DNA of 64,000 bases from Streptomyces brevispora (GCF_007829885.1 NZ_VIWW01000001.1:4464001-4528000), one strand, 5' to 3'. Counted from the stretch's first letter, positions 35,283 through 47,387 are shown. A program made the numbers and translations. Notes: a model not told the origin generated them from the letters alone.

Positions 35283-36665
35283 GTGCGTGATTACTTGCTG
35301 ACACTCTGTGTCACGGCTGCGGTGACCTATCTGCTCACCGGCCCGGTGCGCAAGTTCGCCATCGCGGTCGGGGCGATGCCCGCGATCCGGGCGCGTGACG
35401 TCCACCGGGAACCGACCCCGAGGCTCGGCGGCATCGCCATGTTCGGCGGGCTGTGCGCGGGGCTGATCGTCGCCGATCACCTGGCCAACCTCGACGGCGT
35501 CTTCGACCTCTCCAGCGAACCCCGGGCGCTGCTCTCCGGGGCGGCGCTGATCTGGCTGATCGGCGTCCTGGACGACAAGTTCGAGATCGACGCCCTGATC
35601 AAGCTGGGCGGACAGATGATCGCCGCGGCGGTCATGGTCCTCCAGGGCCTGACGATCCTGTGGCTGCCGATCCCCGGCGTCGGCACCGTCGCCCTCACCC
35701 AGTGGCAGGGCACGCTGCTGACGGTCGCCCTGGTCGTCATCACGATCAACGCGGTGAACTTCGTCGACGGCCTGGACGGCCTGGCGGCCGGCATGGTCCT
35801 CATCGCGTCGGCCGCGTTCTTCCTCTACACCTACCGGCTCTGGTACGGACACGCGATCGAGGCGGCCGCCCCCGCGACGCTCTTCACGGCGATCCTGATG
35901 GGCATGTGCCTCGGCTTCCTGCCGCACAACATGCATCCGGCCCGGATCTTCATGGGCGACTCCGGCTCGATGCTGATCGGCCTCGTGCTGGCCGCCGGCG
36001 CGATCTCCGTGACCGGACAGGTCGACCCGGACACCATGAAGATCTTCGAGGGCAGCGAGCGCCAGGCGACCCACGCGATGCTGCCGGTCTTCATCCCGCT
36101 GCTGCTGCCGCTCACCATCATCGCGATCCCGGCGGCCGACCTGGTGCTGGCGATCGTGCGGCGAACGTGGAACGGCCAGTCGCCGTTCGCCGCCGACCGC
36201 GGACATCTGCACCACCGGCTGCTGGAGATCGGCCACTCGCACAGCAGGTCGGTGCTGATCATGTACTTCTGGTCGGCCCTGATCGCCTTCGGCGCGGTCG
36301 GCTACTCCGTGCACTCGGCCTCGATGTGGATCGTCCTCGTGATCGTGGGCCTGAGCGCGCTCGGCCTGATCCTGCTCCTGATGCCCCGCTTCACCCCGCG
36401 CGCCCCGCTGTGGGCACAACGCGTCGTACCGCCCCGCTACCGCCGTCGGCGCCGCCCGGCCGCGGAGCCCGAGGCTGCTTCCGCGGACGGGCCGGAGGGC
36501 CAACAGGGGCCGCTGGAAGGCCAGATGGGGCAGGAGGGCGAGGAGCCCGAACCCGCTCCGCGGGCCCGGGTCGCGGCAGGAGTCTCCGGCGTCAACGGGG
36601 CGACAGCCATTGGCCCCCGTTCTCGATTTTCGGACCGGCGCAAGGCCGATTCCACGCGTCGATAA
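35283..36665 (+). CDS. WecA/TagO-type undecaprenyl-phosphate sugar-1-phosphate transferase (MraY family)
   Basis: A 460-residue polytopic membrane enzyme with about eleven transmembrane segments that moves a sugar-1-phosphate from UDP-sugar to undecaprenyl phosphate, starting wall-polymer synthesis. Catalytic motifs are Val-Leu-Asp-Asp near 92-95, Asn-Phe-Val-Asp-Gly-Leu-Asp-Gly near 157-164, Met-Gly-Asp-Ser-Gly-Ser near 221-226, and His-Leu-His-His-Arg-Leu near 305-310. The last motif points to WecA/TagO/Rfe rather than MraY. The C-terminal 80 residues are Pro/Glu/Arg-rich and cytoplasmic. I chose GTG 35283, preceded by GGGG; GTG 35271 would add four residues. The atp operon follows. Confidence 0.9.
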   Translation: MRDYLLTLCVTAAVTYLLTGPVRKFAIAVGAMPAIRARDVHREPTPRLGGIAMFGGLCAGLIVADHLANLDGVFDLSSEPRALLSGAALIWLIGVLDDKFEIDALIKLGGQMIAAAVMVLQGLTILWLPIPGVGTVALTQWQGTLLTVALVVITINAVNFVDGLDGLAAGMVLIASAAFFLYTYRLWYGHAIEAAAPATLFTAILMGMCLGFLPHNMHPARIFMGDSGSMLIGLVLAAGAISVTGQVDPDTMKIFEGSERQATHAMLPVFIPLLLPLTIIAIPAADLVLAIVRRTWNGQSPFAADRGHLHHRLLEIGHSHSRSVLIMYFWSALIAFGAVGYSVHSASMWIVLVIVGLSALGLILLLMPRFTPRAPLWAQRVVPPRYRRRRRPAAEPEAASADGPEGQQGPLEGQMGQEGEEPEPAPRARVAAGVSGVNGATAIGPRSRFSDRRKADSTRR

Positions 36666-36720
36666 TTCGGGCATCAACGGGCAATACCACACAAGCAGTT
36701 AGACTGCCTTGCTCACACGC

Positions 36721-36750
36721 GCTCACTCACACTCAAGTGTGACGGTGAGC
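36721..36750. promoter_or_regulatory. Large imperfect palindrome upstream of the atp operon
   Basis: Inner arms TCACACT/AGTGTGA (36727-36742, two-base centre) are flanked by outer arms GCTCAC (36721-36726) and GTGAGC (36745-36750) with a two-base bulge. It may be the terminator of the transferase gene (56 bases after its stop) or an operator for the atp operon. The region 36666-36926 holds no gene, and its A+T-rich part (36765-36800) should contain the atp promoter. Confidence 0.5.
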
Positions 36751-36926
36751 ACACTTTCTAGGTAAAGACCTCATCAAATAGTTTGTGATACCGTTCACGA
36801 ACCCGGTGACAGAGCCGAAGGACCTGAGTAACACGGTCTCTTGGCCCCGAGGCATCGACTCGGACCGGGCCTACGCTCGTCCATGACGACACACTGCCGA
36901 ACCCCCCAGCAAGCGGAGCTGCCGCC

Positions 36927-37370
36927 ATGCCGTCCAACGACGTCCGGACTCTCCTCCAGACCGCCGTACCCACCGCTGTCGCCGGCGCTGTTGCCGCCGC
37001 GATCGCCGGTGGCGTCGCCGGTGGCAAGGGAGCCCTGGGCGCGGTCGTTGCGACGATCGTGGTCATCCTCTTCATGGGTATCGGGCTGGTGGTCCTGCAA
37101 CGGACCGCCAAGTCCCTGCCCCACCTGTTCCAGGCGATGGGGCTGATGCTGTACACGGCTCAGCTGCTCCTGCTGTTCATTTTCGTCGCCGTGTTCAAGA
37201 ACACCACGATGTTCAACCCGAAGGCGTTCGCGATCACCCTGGTCGTGACGACACTCGCGTGGATCGGTGCACAGGCGCGTGCGCACATGAAGGCCAAGAT
37301 CCTTTACGTCGAGCCCGAGTCGAAGTCCGACAAGAGTGAGAAGCCCAAGAACACTGGGTCCAGGTCGTGA
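36927..37370 (+). CDS. atpI: AtpI-like small membrane protein of the ATP synthase operon
   Basis: A 147-residue membrane protein with four predicted transmembrane helices (about 15-32, 38-56, 68-90 and 97-113) and a Lys/Ser/Glu-rich C-terminal tail. Sequence conservation of AtpI is low, so the call rests on size, topology and position as the first gene of the atp cluster, 225 bases before atpB. AtpI proteins assist c-ring assembly or Mg2+/cation handling in other bacteria. The ATG at 36927 has a weak GCGGAG upstream. Confidence 0.75.
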   Translation: MPSNDVRTLLQTAVPTAVAGAVAAAIAGGVAGGKGALGAVVATIVVILFMGIGLVVLQRTAKSLPHLFQAMGLMLYTAQLLLLFIFVAVFKNTTMFNPKAFAITLVVTTLAWIGAQARAHMKAKILYVEPESKSDKSEKPKNTGSRS

Positions 37371-37595
37371 AGGGTAGGGGCGGGATAAGGGCGAGTTCAG
37401 GACCCTGCTATCGTCCGGTTCCAACTGCGGCACCGCGGGCGCGGGCATATGAGCTGACGCCTGCTCGATCGCGAGGCTCAATGCCTGACTGCCGCTCACA
37501 CATCCGAAACACCAGTCCAGTGCCGAACCGCGGCTGCGCGCCGCGCCGACACAACGAGGTTGCCGTACCTATGCGCCACGCTGAAGGAGCCCGCG

Positions 37596-38417
37596 GTGAG
37601 TGCTGACCCGACACAGGTGCTCGCCTTCGAGACCGATTGCCACATCTTCTCCGGTTGTGGTTTCCCGGCACCCGGCCTGCACTCGTTCCTGTTCGAACCC
37701 CTCTGGGGCGACGCGGACAGCAACCTGTACTTCAACAAGCCGATGCTGCTGGCCCTGCTCGGTTCGATCATCATCGTCGGCTTCTTCTGGGCGGCCTTCC
37801 GCAAGCCGAAGATCGTCCCGGGCAAGCTGCAGATGGTTGCCGAGGCGGGATACGACTTCATCCGCCGCGGCATCGTGTACGAGACGATCGGCAAGCGTGA
37901 GGGCGAGAAGTACGTCCCGCTCGTCGTCTCGCTGTTCTTCTTCGTCTGGATGATGAACCTCTGGTCGATCATCCCGGTCGCCCAGTTCCCGGTGACGTCG
38001 ATCATCGCCTACCCCATTGTGCTGGCGGCGATCGTCTACATCGTGTGGGTCAGCCTGACCTTCAAGCGCCACGGTTTCGTCGGTGCTTTCAAGAACATCA
38101 CCGGATACGACAAGTCGCTCGGCCCGGTGCTGCCGCTGGCCATGACCATCGAGTTGTTCTCGAACCTGCTGGTCCGGCCCTTTACTCACGCGGTGCGACT
38201 CTTCGCGAACATGTTTGCGGGGCACACGCTCCTGCTGCTGTTCACCATCGCCAGCTGGTACCTGCTCAACGGCATCGGTTTCGCGTACGCGGGCGTCTCC
38301 TTCGTGATGACCATCGTGATGACGGCCTTCGAGCTGTTCATCCAGGCGCTGCAGGCCTACGTCTTCGTCCTTCTGACCTGCACCTACATCCAGGGCGCGC
38401 TCGCCAAGCACCACTGA
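37596..38417 (+). CDS. atpB: F0F1 ATP synthase subunit a
   Basis: A 273-residue membrane subunit forming the proton half-channels next to the c-ring. The essential arginine lies in Phe-Ser-Asn-Leu-Leu-Val-Arg-Pro near 189-196, and Phe-Ala-Asn-Met-Phe-Ala-Gly-His follows near 206. Six transmembrane segments are visible. The GTG at 37596 has GAAGGAG upstream; longer in-frame starts lack a ribosome-binding site. It heads the structural operon in canonical order a-c-b-delta-alpha-gamma-beta-epsilon. Confidence 0.97.
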   Translation: MSADPTQVLAFETDCHIFSGCGFPAPGLHSFLFEPLWGDADSNLYFNKPMLLALLGSIIIVGFFWAAFRKPKIVPGKLQMVAEAGYDFIRRGIVYETIGKREGEKYVPLVVSLFFFVWMMNLWSIIPVAQFPVTSIIAYPIVLAAIVYIVWVSLTFKRHGFVGAFKNITGYDKSLGPVLPLAMTIELFSNLLVRPFTHAVRLFANMFAGHTLLLLFTIASWYLLNGIGFAYAGVSFVMTIVMTAFELFIQALQAYVFVLLTCTYIQGALAKHH

Positions 38418-38487
38418 GCACCCGCACCCGTCCCAGTCGTCCGGTGGCCAACCCCCACCGGTCCGTGAAAGAGAAGGAAGAACTGGC

Positions 38488-38718
38488 ATGTCCCAGACCC
38501 TTGCTGCCGTCAGCGGCTCCCTCGGCTCCGTCGGTTACGGCCTCGCTGCCATCGGCCCCGGCGTCGGCGTCGGCATCATCTTCGGTAACGGCACCCAGGC
38601 TCTCGCCCGTCAGCCCGAGGCTGCCGGTCTCATCCGCGCCAACCAGATCCTCGGCTTCGCCTTCTGTGAGGCGCTCGCCCTCATCGGTCTGGTCATGCCG
38701 TTCGTCTACGGCACCTGA
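38488..38718 (+). CDS. atpE: F0F1 ATP synthase subunit c
   Basis: A 76-residue hairpin of two transmembrane helices that oligomerises into the rotor ring. The polar loop Ala-Arg-Gln-Pro-Glu is near 40-44, and the proton-carrying carboxylate is Glu in Phe-Cys-Glu-Ala-Leu-Ala near 60. The glycine motif Gly-Pro-Gly-Val-Gly-Val-Gly at 23-29 gives tight helix packing. There is no sodium-type Gln/Ser-Thr ligand set, so proton coupling is expected. GAGAAGG precedes the ATG. Confidence 0.98.
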   Translation: MSQTLAAVSGSLGSVGYGLAAIGPGVGVGIIFGNGTQALARQPEAAGLIRANQILGFAFCEALALIGLVMPFVYGT

Positions 38719-38760
38719 TCCACGGATCAACGACCAGCCCACTAGACGAAAGGCAATGAC

Positions 38761-39303
38761 GTGAGCCAGTTGCTTACGATCGCGGCTGAGACGGAAAATC
38801 CGCTCATCCCGCCGATCCCTGAGCTCGTCATCGGCCTCATCGCCTTCCTGATCGTCTTCGGCTTCCTCGCCAAGAAGCTCCTTCCGAACATCAACAAGGT
38901 TCTGGACGAGCGTCGCGAGGCGATCGAAGGCGGCATCGAAAAGGCCGATGCGGCTCAGACCGAGGCCCAGAGCGTTCTTGAGCAGTACAAGGCTCAGCTC
39001 GCCGAGGCCCGCCACGAAGCCGCTCGTATGCGCCAGGAGGCGCAGGAGCAGGGCGCCGTGATCCTGCAGGAGATGCGGGCGGAAGGCCAGCGGCAGCGCG
39101 AGGAGATCGTCGCTGCGGGCCACGCCCAGATCGCCGCCGACCGCAAGGCCGCGGCGTCCGCGCTGCGTCAGGACGTGGGCAAGCTCGCCACCGACCTGGC
39201 CGGCAAGCTCGTCGGCGAGTCCCTCGAGGACCACGCCCGGCAGAGCGGCACCGTCGACCGTTTCCTCGACGAGCTCGAGGCGAAGGCCGAGGCCGTCCGA
39301 TGA
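38761..39303 (+). CDS. atpF: F0F1 ATP synthase subunit b
   Basis: A 180-residue peripheral-stalk subunit. One N-terminal transmembrane helix (about 18-38) is followed by a long Glu/Ala/Arg/Gln-rich coiled coil. The start is GTG at 38761 with AAAGG upstream. The stop overlaps the atpH start by four bases (ATGA), so the two stalk subunits are translationally coupled. Single b, without a b' paralogue. Confidence 0.97.
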   Translation: MSQLLTIAAETENPLIPPIPELVIGLIAFLIVFGFLAKKLLPNINKVLDERREAIEGGIEKADAAQTEAQSVLEQYKAQLAEARHEAARMRQEAQEQGAVILQEMRAEGQRQREEIVAAGHAQIAADRKAAASALRQDVGKLATDLAGKLVGESLEDHARQSGTVDRFLDELEAKAEAVR

Positions 39304-40115
39304 ACGGCGCGAGCCGCGAGGCACTGGCCGCCGCACGCGAGCGTCTCGACGCACTGACCGACAGCACGTCGGTCGACGCGGCGAAGCTCGCCGAGGACCT
39401 GGCCGGCGTCACGGCGCTGCTGCACCGCGAGGTGTCGCTGCGCCGGGTCCTGACCGACCCGGCGCAGGCCGGCGAGGCCAGGGCCGAGCTGGCCGGACGG
39501 CTGCTGCGCGGCCAGGTGGGCGGCGAAGCCGTCGATCTGGTCTCCGGCATGGTCCGCTCGCGCTGGTCGCAGTCGCGTGACCTGGTCGACTCGGTCGAGG
39601 AACTGGCGAACACCGCAGACCTCACCGCCGCCCAGCGCAACGGAGACCTCGACGACGTCGAGGACGAGATGTTCCGGTTCGGCCGGATCGTCGCCTCCAA
39701 CCCGGAGCTGCGCGCCGCGCTCACCAGCCGGACCGCGACCCCCGCCGCCAAGGGCGAGCTGCTGCGCAGCCTGCTCGGCGGAAAGGCGCGGCCCACCACC
39801 GAGCGCGTCATCGTGCGGCTTGTCACCCAGCCCCGGGGACGTAGCCTGGAGGAGGGACTCGACTCCCTCTCCAAGCTTGCCGCGGAGCGCCGCGACCGCA
39901 TGGTCGCGATCGTCACCTCGGCAGTGCCGCTGAGCGATCGGCAGAAGCAGCGCCTCGGCGCCGCCCTGGCGAAGATCTACGGCCGCCCGATGCACCTGAA
40001 TCTCGACGTGGACCCCGAGGTCCTCGGCGGAGTCACGGTGCGGGTCGGTGACGAGGTCATCAACGGCACCATCGCGGAGCGTCTCGACGAGGCGACCCGA
40101 CGGATGGCCGGCTGA
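39300..40115 (+). CDS. atpH: F0F1 ATP synthase subunit delta
   Basis: A 271-residue delta subunit, about 90 residues longer than in E. coli, as is usual in actinobacteria; the extra part is N-terminal. The C-terminal OSCP-like region has Pro-Leu-Ser-Asp-Arg-Gln-Lys near 204-210 and the late Val-Arg-Val-Gly-Asp-Glu-Val-Ile-Asn-Gly motif. It links stalk b to the alpha3beta3 head. It overlaps atpF by four bases and is followed by a 140-base spacer with hairpins before atpA. Confidence 0.96.
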   Translation: MNGASREALAAARERLDALTDSTSVDAAKLAEDLAGVTALLHREVSLRRVLTDPAQAGEARAELAGRLLRGQVGGEAVDLVSGMVRSRWSQSRDLVDSVEELANTADLTAAQRNGDLDDVEDEMFRFGRIVASNPELRAALTSRTATPAAKGELLRSLLGGKARPTTERVIVRLVTQPRGRSLEEGLDSLSKLAAERRDRMVAIVTSAVPLSDRQKQRLGAALAKIYGRPMHLNLDVDPEVLGGVTVRVGDEVINGTIAERLDEATRRMAG

Positions 40116-40255
40116 CCCAGCCCGGCGCAGTAACAGAGACAGAGCAAGACCAGCGGCCCGGTTGGGCCGTGCAGAAATTGCAGAAGATTCCTGGGGGTCG
40201 GCCCCCAGACCCCCTTAAGAAACTTCGGGCCCAACAAGGAGAGCAGGGAACCCAG
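40116..40255 (+). other. atpH-atpA spacer with two hairpins
   Basis: CTGGGGG-TCGG-CCCCCAG at 40191-40208 is a perfect 7-bp tetraloop hairpin, and GGCCC-GGTT-GGGCC lies about 25 bases upstream. The first is followed by ACCCCC; together they resemble an intergenic hairpin type I recall as dispersed in Streptomyces genomes. They could adjust mRNA stability between stalk and head subunits. Confidence 0.55.
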
Positions 40256-41827
40256 ATGGCGGAGCTCACGATCCGGCCGGAGGAGATCCGGGACGCACTG
40301 GAGAACTTTGTCCAGTCGTACAAGCCGGACGCGGCCTCGCGCGAGGAGGTCGGTACGGTCAGCGTTGCCGGCGACGGCATCGCGAAGGTGGAGGGCCTGC
40401 CCTCCGCCATGGCGAACGAGCTGCTGAAGTTCGAGGACGGCACCCTCGGTCTCGCCCTCAACCTCGAGGAGCGCGAGATCGGTGCGATCGTCCTCGGCGA
40501 GTTCAGCGGAATCGAGGAGGGCCAGCCGGTGCAGCGCACCGGTGAGGTGCTCTCCGTCGGCGTCGGCGAGGGTTACCTCGGCCGCGTCGTCGACCCGCTC
40601 GGCAACCCGATCGACGGTCTCGGCGAGATCGCGACCGACAGCCGGCGCGCCCTCGAGCTGCAGGCCCCTGGCGTCATGGTCCGCAAGTCGGTGCACGAGC
40701 CGATGCAGACCGGCTACAAGGCCGTCGACGCCATGGTGCCGATCGGCCGCGGCCAGCGTCAGCTGATCATCGGCGACCGTCAGACGGGTAAGACCGCTCT
40801 GGCTGTCGACACGATCATCAACCAGCGCGACAACTGGCGCTCGGGCGACGTGAACAAGCAGGTGCGCTGCATCTACGTCGCCATCGGTCAGAAGGGCTCC
40901 ACCATCGCCTCCGTGCGAGGTGCCCTGGAAGAGGCCGGAGCGCTCGAGTACACGACCATCGTCGCCGCCCCGGCGTCCGACCCGGCCGGCTTCAAGTACC
41001 TTGCGCCGTACACCGGTTCGGCCATCGGTCAGCACTGGATGTACCAGGGCAAGCACGTCCTGATCATCTTCGATGACCTCTCGAAGCAGGCCGACGCGTA
41101 CCGCGCCGTATCGCTTCTGCTGCGCCGTCCGCCGGGCCGTGAGGCCTACCCGGGCGACGTCTTCTACCTCCACTCGCGTCTGCTGGAGCGCTGCGCCAAG
41201 CTCTCCGACGAGATGGGTGCCGGTTCGATGACCGGCCTCCCGATCGTCGAGACCAAGGCGAACGACGTGTCGGCGTTCATCCCGACCAACGTCATCTCCA
41301 TCACCGACGGCCAGTGCTTCCTGGAGTCCGACCTGTTCAACGCCGGCCAGCGTCCGGCTCTGAACGTCGGTATCTCGGTCTCGCGAGTCGGTGGCTCCGC
41401 CCAGCACAAGGCCATGCGGCAGGTCTCCGGCCGACTGCGCGTGGACCTCGCCCAGTACCGCGAGCTGGAGGCGTTCGCCGCCTTCGGTTCCGACCTGGAC
41501 GCGGCCTCGAAGGCTTCGCTGGAGCGCGGTAAGCGCATGGTCGAGCTGCTGAAGCAGCCGCAGTACGCCCCGTTCCCGGTCGAGGAGCAGGTCGTCTCGG
41601 TCTGGGCCGGCACCACGGGCAAGATGGACGACGTCCCGGTCGAGGACATCCGCCGCTTCGAGGGCGAGCTGCTGGAGTACCTGCGCCGCGAGCGCAAGGA
41701 CCTCCTGACCAGCATCGCCGAGGGCGCCAAGATGTCCGACGACACGCTGCAGTCGATCGCCGACGCGGTCGCCGCCTTCAAGCAGCAGTTCGAGACCTCG
41801 GACGGCAAGCTTCTGGGCGAGGGCTGA
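40256..41827 (+). CDS. atpA: F0F1 ATP synthase subunit alpha
   Basis: A 523-residue non-catalytic nucleotide-binding subunit of the hexameric head. Walker A is Gly-Asp-Arg-Gln-Thr-Gly-Lys-Thr near 172-179, and Ile-Phe-Asp-Asp-Leu-Ser is the Walker B strand. The signature Pro-Ala-Leu-Asn-Val-Gly-Ile-Ser-Val-Ser-Arg-Val-Gly is near 366-378 and holds the arginine finger. The ATG at 40256 follows GGGAA, and the N-terminus matches actinobacterial AtpA. Confidence 0.98.
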   Translation: MAELTIRPEEIRDALENFVQSYKPDAASREEVGTVSVAGDGIAKVEGLPSAMANELLKFEDGTLGLALNLEEREIGAIVLGEFSGIEEGQPVQRTGEVLSVGVGEGYLGRVVDPLGNPIDGLGEIATDSRRALELQAPGVMVRKSVHEPMQTGYKAVDAMVPIGRGQRQLIIGDRQTGKTALAVDTIINQRDNWRSGDVNKQVRCIYVAIGQKGSTIASVRGALEEAGALEYTTIVAAPASDPAGFKYLAPYTGSAIGQHWMYQGKHVLIIFDDLSKQADAYRAVSLLLRRPPGREAYPGDVFYLHSRLLERCAKLSDEMGAGSMTGLPIVETKANDVSAFIPTNVISITDGQCFLESDLFNAGQRPALNVGISVSRVGGSAQHKAMRQVSGRLRVDLAQYRELEAFAAFGSDLDAASKASLERGKRMVELLKQPQYAPFPVEEQVVSVWAGTTGKMDDVPVEDIRRFEGELLEYLRRERKDLLTSIAEGAKMSDDTLQSIADAVAAFKQQFETSDGKLLGEG

Positions 41828-41830
41828 TCG

Positions 41831-42747
41831 ATGGGCGCTCAGCTTCGCGTTTACAAGCGCCGCATCCAAGCCGTCACCGCGACCAAGAAGATCACCAAGG
41901 CGATGGAGATGATCGCCGCCTCGCGCATCGTCAAGGCGCAGCGCAAGGTGTCGGCGTCGATGCCGTACGCGGCCGAACTCACCCGTGCGGTGACCGCGGT
42001 CGCGACCGGCTCCACCACCAAGCACCCGCTCACCACCGAGGCCGAGGCCCCGGCGCGGGCCGCGATTCTGCTCATCACGAGCGACCGCGGTCTGGCCGGC
42101 GGCTACTCCTCCAACGCTCTCAAGGCGGCGGAGCGGCTCCGGGAGCGGCTCGCGGCGGAGGGCAAGGAGGTCGACGCGTACATCGTCGGCCGTAAGGGTG
42201 TCGCTTACTACGGCTTCCGCGAGCGCAAGGTCGCGGAGTCGTGGACGGGCTTCACCGACAGCCCGGAGTACTCGGACGCCAAGAGGGTCGCAGCGCCGCT
42301 GATCGAGGCCATTCAGAAGGACACGGCCGAGGGCGGCGTCGACGAGCTGCACATCGTCTTCACCGAGTTCGTGTCGATGATGACGCAGAACGCGGTCGAC
42401 GACCGGATGCTGCCGCTCTCGCTCGACAAGGCTGCGCAGGAGAGCACGGAGAAGGGCGAGATCCTTCCGCTGTTCGACTTCGAGCCGTCGGCGGAGGACG
42501 TCCTCGACGCCCTCCTGCCGCGCTACGTCGAGAGTCGTATCTACAACGCACTGCTGCAGGCAGCCGCTTCCGAGCACGCTGCCCGCCGCCGCGCGATGAA
42601 GTCGGCGACCGACAACGCCGGGGATCTCATCAAGAGCCTCTCCCGGCTTGCCAACGCGGCCCGCCAGGCCGAAATCACCCAGGAAATCAGCGAGATCGTC
42701 GGCGGTGCAGGTGCTCTGTCCGACGCGTCCGCGGGGAGTGACAAGTA

Positions 42748-42748
<1 letters not shown>
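41831..42748 (+). CDS. atpG: F0F1 ATP synthase subunit gamma
   Basis: A 305-residue central-shaft subunit with long N- and C-terminal helices forming the rotating coiled coil. The conserved N-terminal Arg-Ile-x-Ala-Val-x-x-Thr-Lys-Lys-Ile-Thr-Lys-Ala-Met and the C-terminal Asn-Ala-Ala-Arg-Gln-Ala-Glu-Ile-Thr-Gln-Glu-Ile are present. It starts three bases after atpA, and its TAA overlaps the atpD ATG by one base. Confidence 0.98.
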
Positions 42749-44190
<1,442 letters not shown>

Positions 44191-44258
44191 GCCTCCGGCT
44201 CACCGAGGGGGGCGGGTGCGTCCCGTCCCCCTCACCACGCCCCGTAGAATTGACCCAA

Positions 44259-44280
44259 CACCCGGCATGACCGCCGGGTG
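44259..44280 (+). other. Hairpin just upstream of atpC
   Basis: CACCCGGC (44259-44266) pairs with GCCGGGTG (44273-44280) around a six-base loop, ending nine bases before the GAGGAG of atpC. It may tune epsilon-subunit translation or stability; no T-run is present. Confidence 0.5.
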
Positions 44281-44299
44281 GTGACCCGAGGAGCCACCC

Positions 44300-44674
44300 T
44301 TGGCTGCTGAGCTGCACGTCGAGCTGGTCGCGGCGGACCGTAGTGTCTGGTCCGGCGAGGCCACCCTGGTCGTCGCGCGCACCACGTCCGGCGACATCGG
44401 CGTCATGCCCGGTCACCAGCCGCTTCTGGGTGTGCTGGAATCGGGCCCGGTGACGATCCGTACGAGTGATGGCGCCACTGTCATCGCCGCGGTGCACGGC
44501 GGTTTCATCTCGTTCGCCGACGACAAGCTCTCGCTGCTGGCGGAGATTGCCGAGCTGGCCGACGAGATCGATGTCCAGCGCGCGGAGCGTGCGCTGGAAC
44601 GTGCCAAGTCGGACACGGACGGCGCCGCCGAGCGTCGCGCCGATGTGCGACTGCGTGCGGTGGCGGTGCACTAG
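44300..44674 (+). CDS. atpC: F0F1 ATP synthase subunit epsilon
   Basis: A 124-residue subunit with the N-terminal beta-sandwich (Ala-Glu-Leu-His-Val-Glu-Leu-Val, then Gly-Asp-Ile-Gly-Val-Met-Pro-Gly-His near 33-41) and a C-terminal helical hairpin rich in Glu/Arg. The start is TTG at 44300 with GAGGAG upstream. A rare start and the hairpin ahead of it may lower epsilon output relative to beta, which fits its lower stoichiometry. Last subunit gene of the operon. Confidence 0.96.
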   Translation: MAAELHVELVAADRSVWSGEATLVVARTTSGDIGVMPGHQPLLGVLESGPVTIRTSDGATVIAAVHGGFISFADDKLSLLAEIAELADEIDVQRAERALERAKSDTDGAAERRADVRLRAVAVH

Positions 44675-44814
44675 CCACCCCGCGACAAGTCTTTACCCTC
44701 AGCCGCGGCCCGTTCTGGAGACCTCTCCAGACCGTGTCGCGGCTGAGGCGATGCAGGTGCAGGTGAAGTTCGGGCGGTATCCGTTTACTCGACGATGCGA
44801 GGAGGTCGGTGGAG

Positions 44815-45261
44815 ATGTTCCTCGCGCTGTGGGTGGGCGGGCTGGTCGTCGCACTGGTCGCGGTTGGTCTCTTCGTCTTCGGTCTGCGCCGGCGGCTGAT
44901 TCAGCGCTCCGGCGGGACCTTCGACTGCAGCCTGCGCTGGAACGTGCCGGTGGAACCGGACCTCTCGGGCAAGGGCTGGGTGTACGGCGTCGCCCGCTAC
45001 CACGGCGACAAGGTCGACTGGTTCCGGGTCTTCAGCTACTCCCCGCGTCCACGCCGGGTGCTGGAGCGGTCCTCCATCGAGGTGGTCGCCCGCCGGATGC
45101 CCGAGGGCGAGGAGGAGCTCGCGCTGCTCTCCGACGCCATCGTGCTCGGCTGCCTCCACCAGGGGACCCGGCTGGAGCTGGCGATGAGCGAGGACGCGCT
45201 GACCGGATTTCTCGCCTGGCTGGAGGCGGCACCGCCCGGCCAGCGGGTGAACGTGGCCTGA
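44815..45261 (+). CDS. DUF2550 family membrane protein
   Basis: A 148-residue protein with one N-terminal transmembrane segment (about 2-22), then Leu-Arg-Arg-Arg-Leu-Ile-Gln-Arg and a compact cytoplasmic domain with Gly-Thr-Phe-Asp-Cys-Ser-Leu-Arg near 34-41. It matches the DUF2550 family, which follows the atp operon in many actinobacteria, suggesting a link to ATP synthase that has not been defined. The ATG at 44815 has GGAGG nine bases upstream; a GTG at 44809 would add two residues but is too close to the GGAGG. A strong bidirectional terminator follows. Confidence 0.8.
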   Translation: MFLALWVGGLVVALVAVGLFVFGLRRRLIQRSGGTFDCSLRWNVPVEPDLSGKGWVYGVARYHGDKVDWFRVFSYSPRPRRVLERSSIEVVARRMPEGEEELALLSDAIVLGCLHQGTRLELAMSEDALTGFLAWLEAAPPGQRVNVA

Positions 45262-45280
45262 GGTCACGCACCACACACAC

Positions 45281-45326
45281 GAAAACCGGGGAGACAGGGG
45301 GCGGACCTGTCTCCCCGGTGCTTTTC
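45281..45326. terminator. Bidirectional terminator between the DUF2550 gene and the chitinase gene
   Basis: A perfect 14-bp stem (ACCGGGGAGACAGG at 45285-45298 with CCTGTCTCCCCGGT at 45306-45319) has a seven-base loop. AAAA lies on the left and TTTT on the right, so transcripts from either side end with a short U-run. Confidence 0.9.
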
Positions 45327-45357
45327 GGGGGTTACGCGATGTGCGGTGCTGTGGGGA

Positions 45358-47235
<1,878 letters not shown>

Positions 47236-47345
47236 CGGTGCTCCTCGGGTGAGGTCCGGACAAACGGGGGTGGTCCGTCGACTGCAAACCCTGCGCCGCC
47301 CTGAGTACGCCTTGTCATGGCGTACTCACCGCAGTGTGCTCGGTG

Positions 47346-47387
47346 AGAGTAGGAAGGTCTGGACCAATCGTCAAGAGGTCTGGACCA
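47346..47387 (-). promoter_or_regulatory. Chitinase promoter with 12-bp direct repeats
   Basis: On the minus strand TTGACG (47374-47369), 17 bases, TACTCT (47351-47346). Two perfect copies of TGGTCCAGACCT (47387-47376 and 47366-47355), 21 bases apart or two helical turns, flank the -35. Such repeats are established elements for chitin induction and glucose repression of Streptomyces chitinase genes. The start would lie about 105 bases before the TTG codon. Confidence 0.85.

Noticed and set aside
39977..42577. An 866-codon minus-strand frame opposite atpH-atpA-atpG
   Set aside because: Shadow of three conserved ATP synthase genes.
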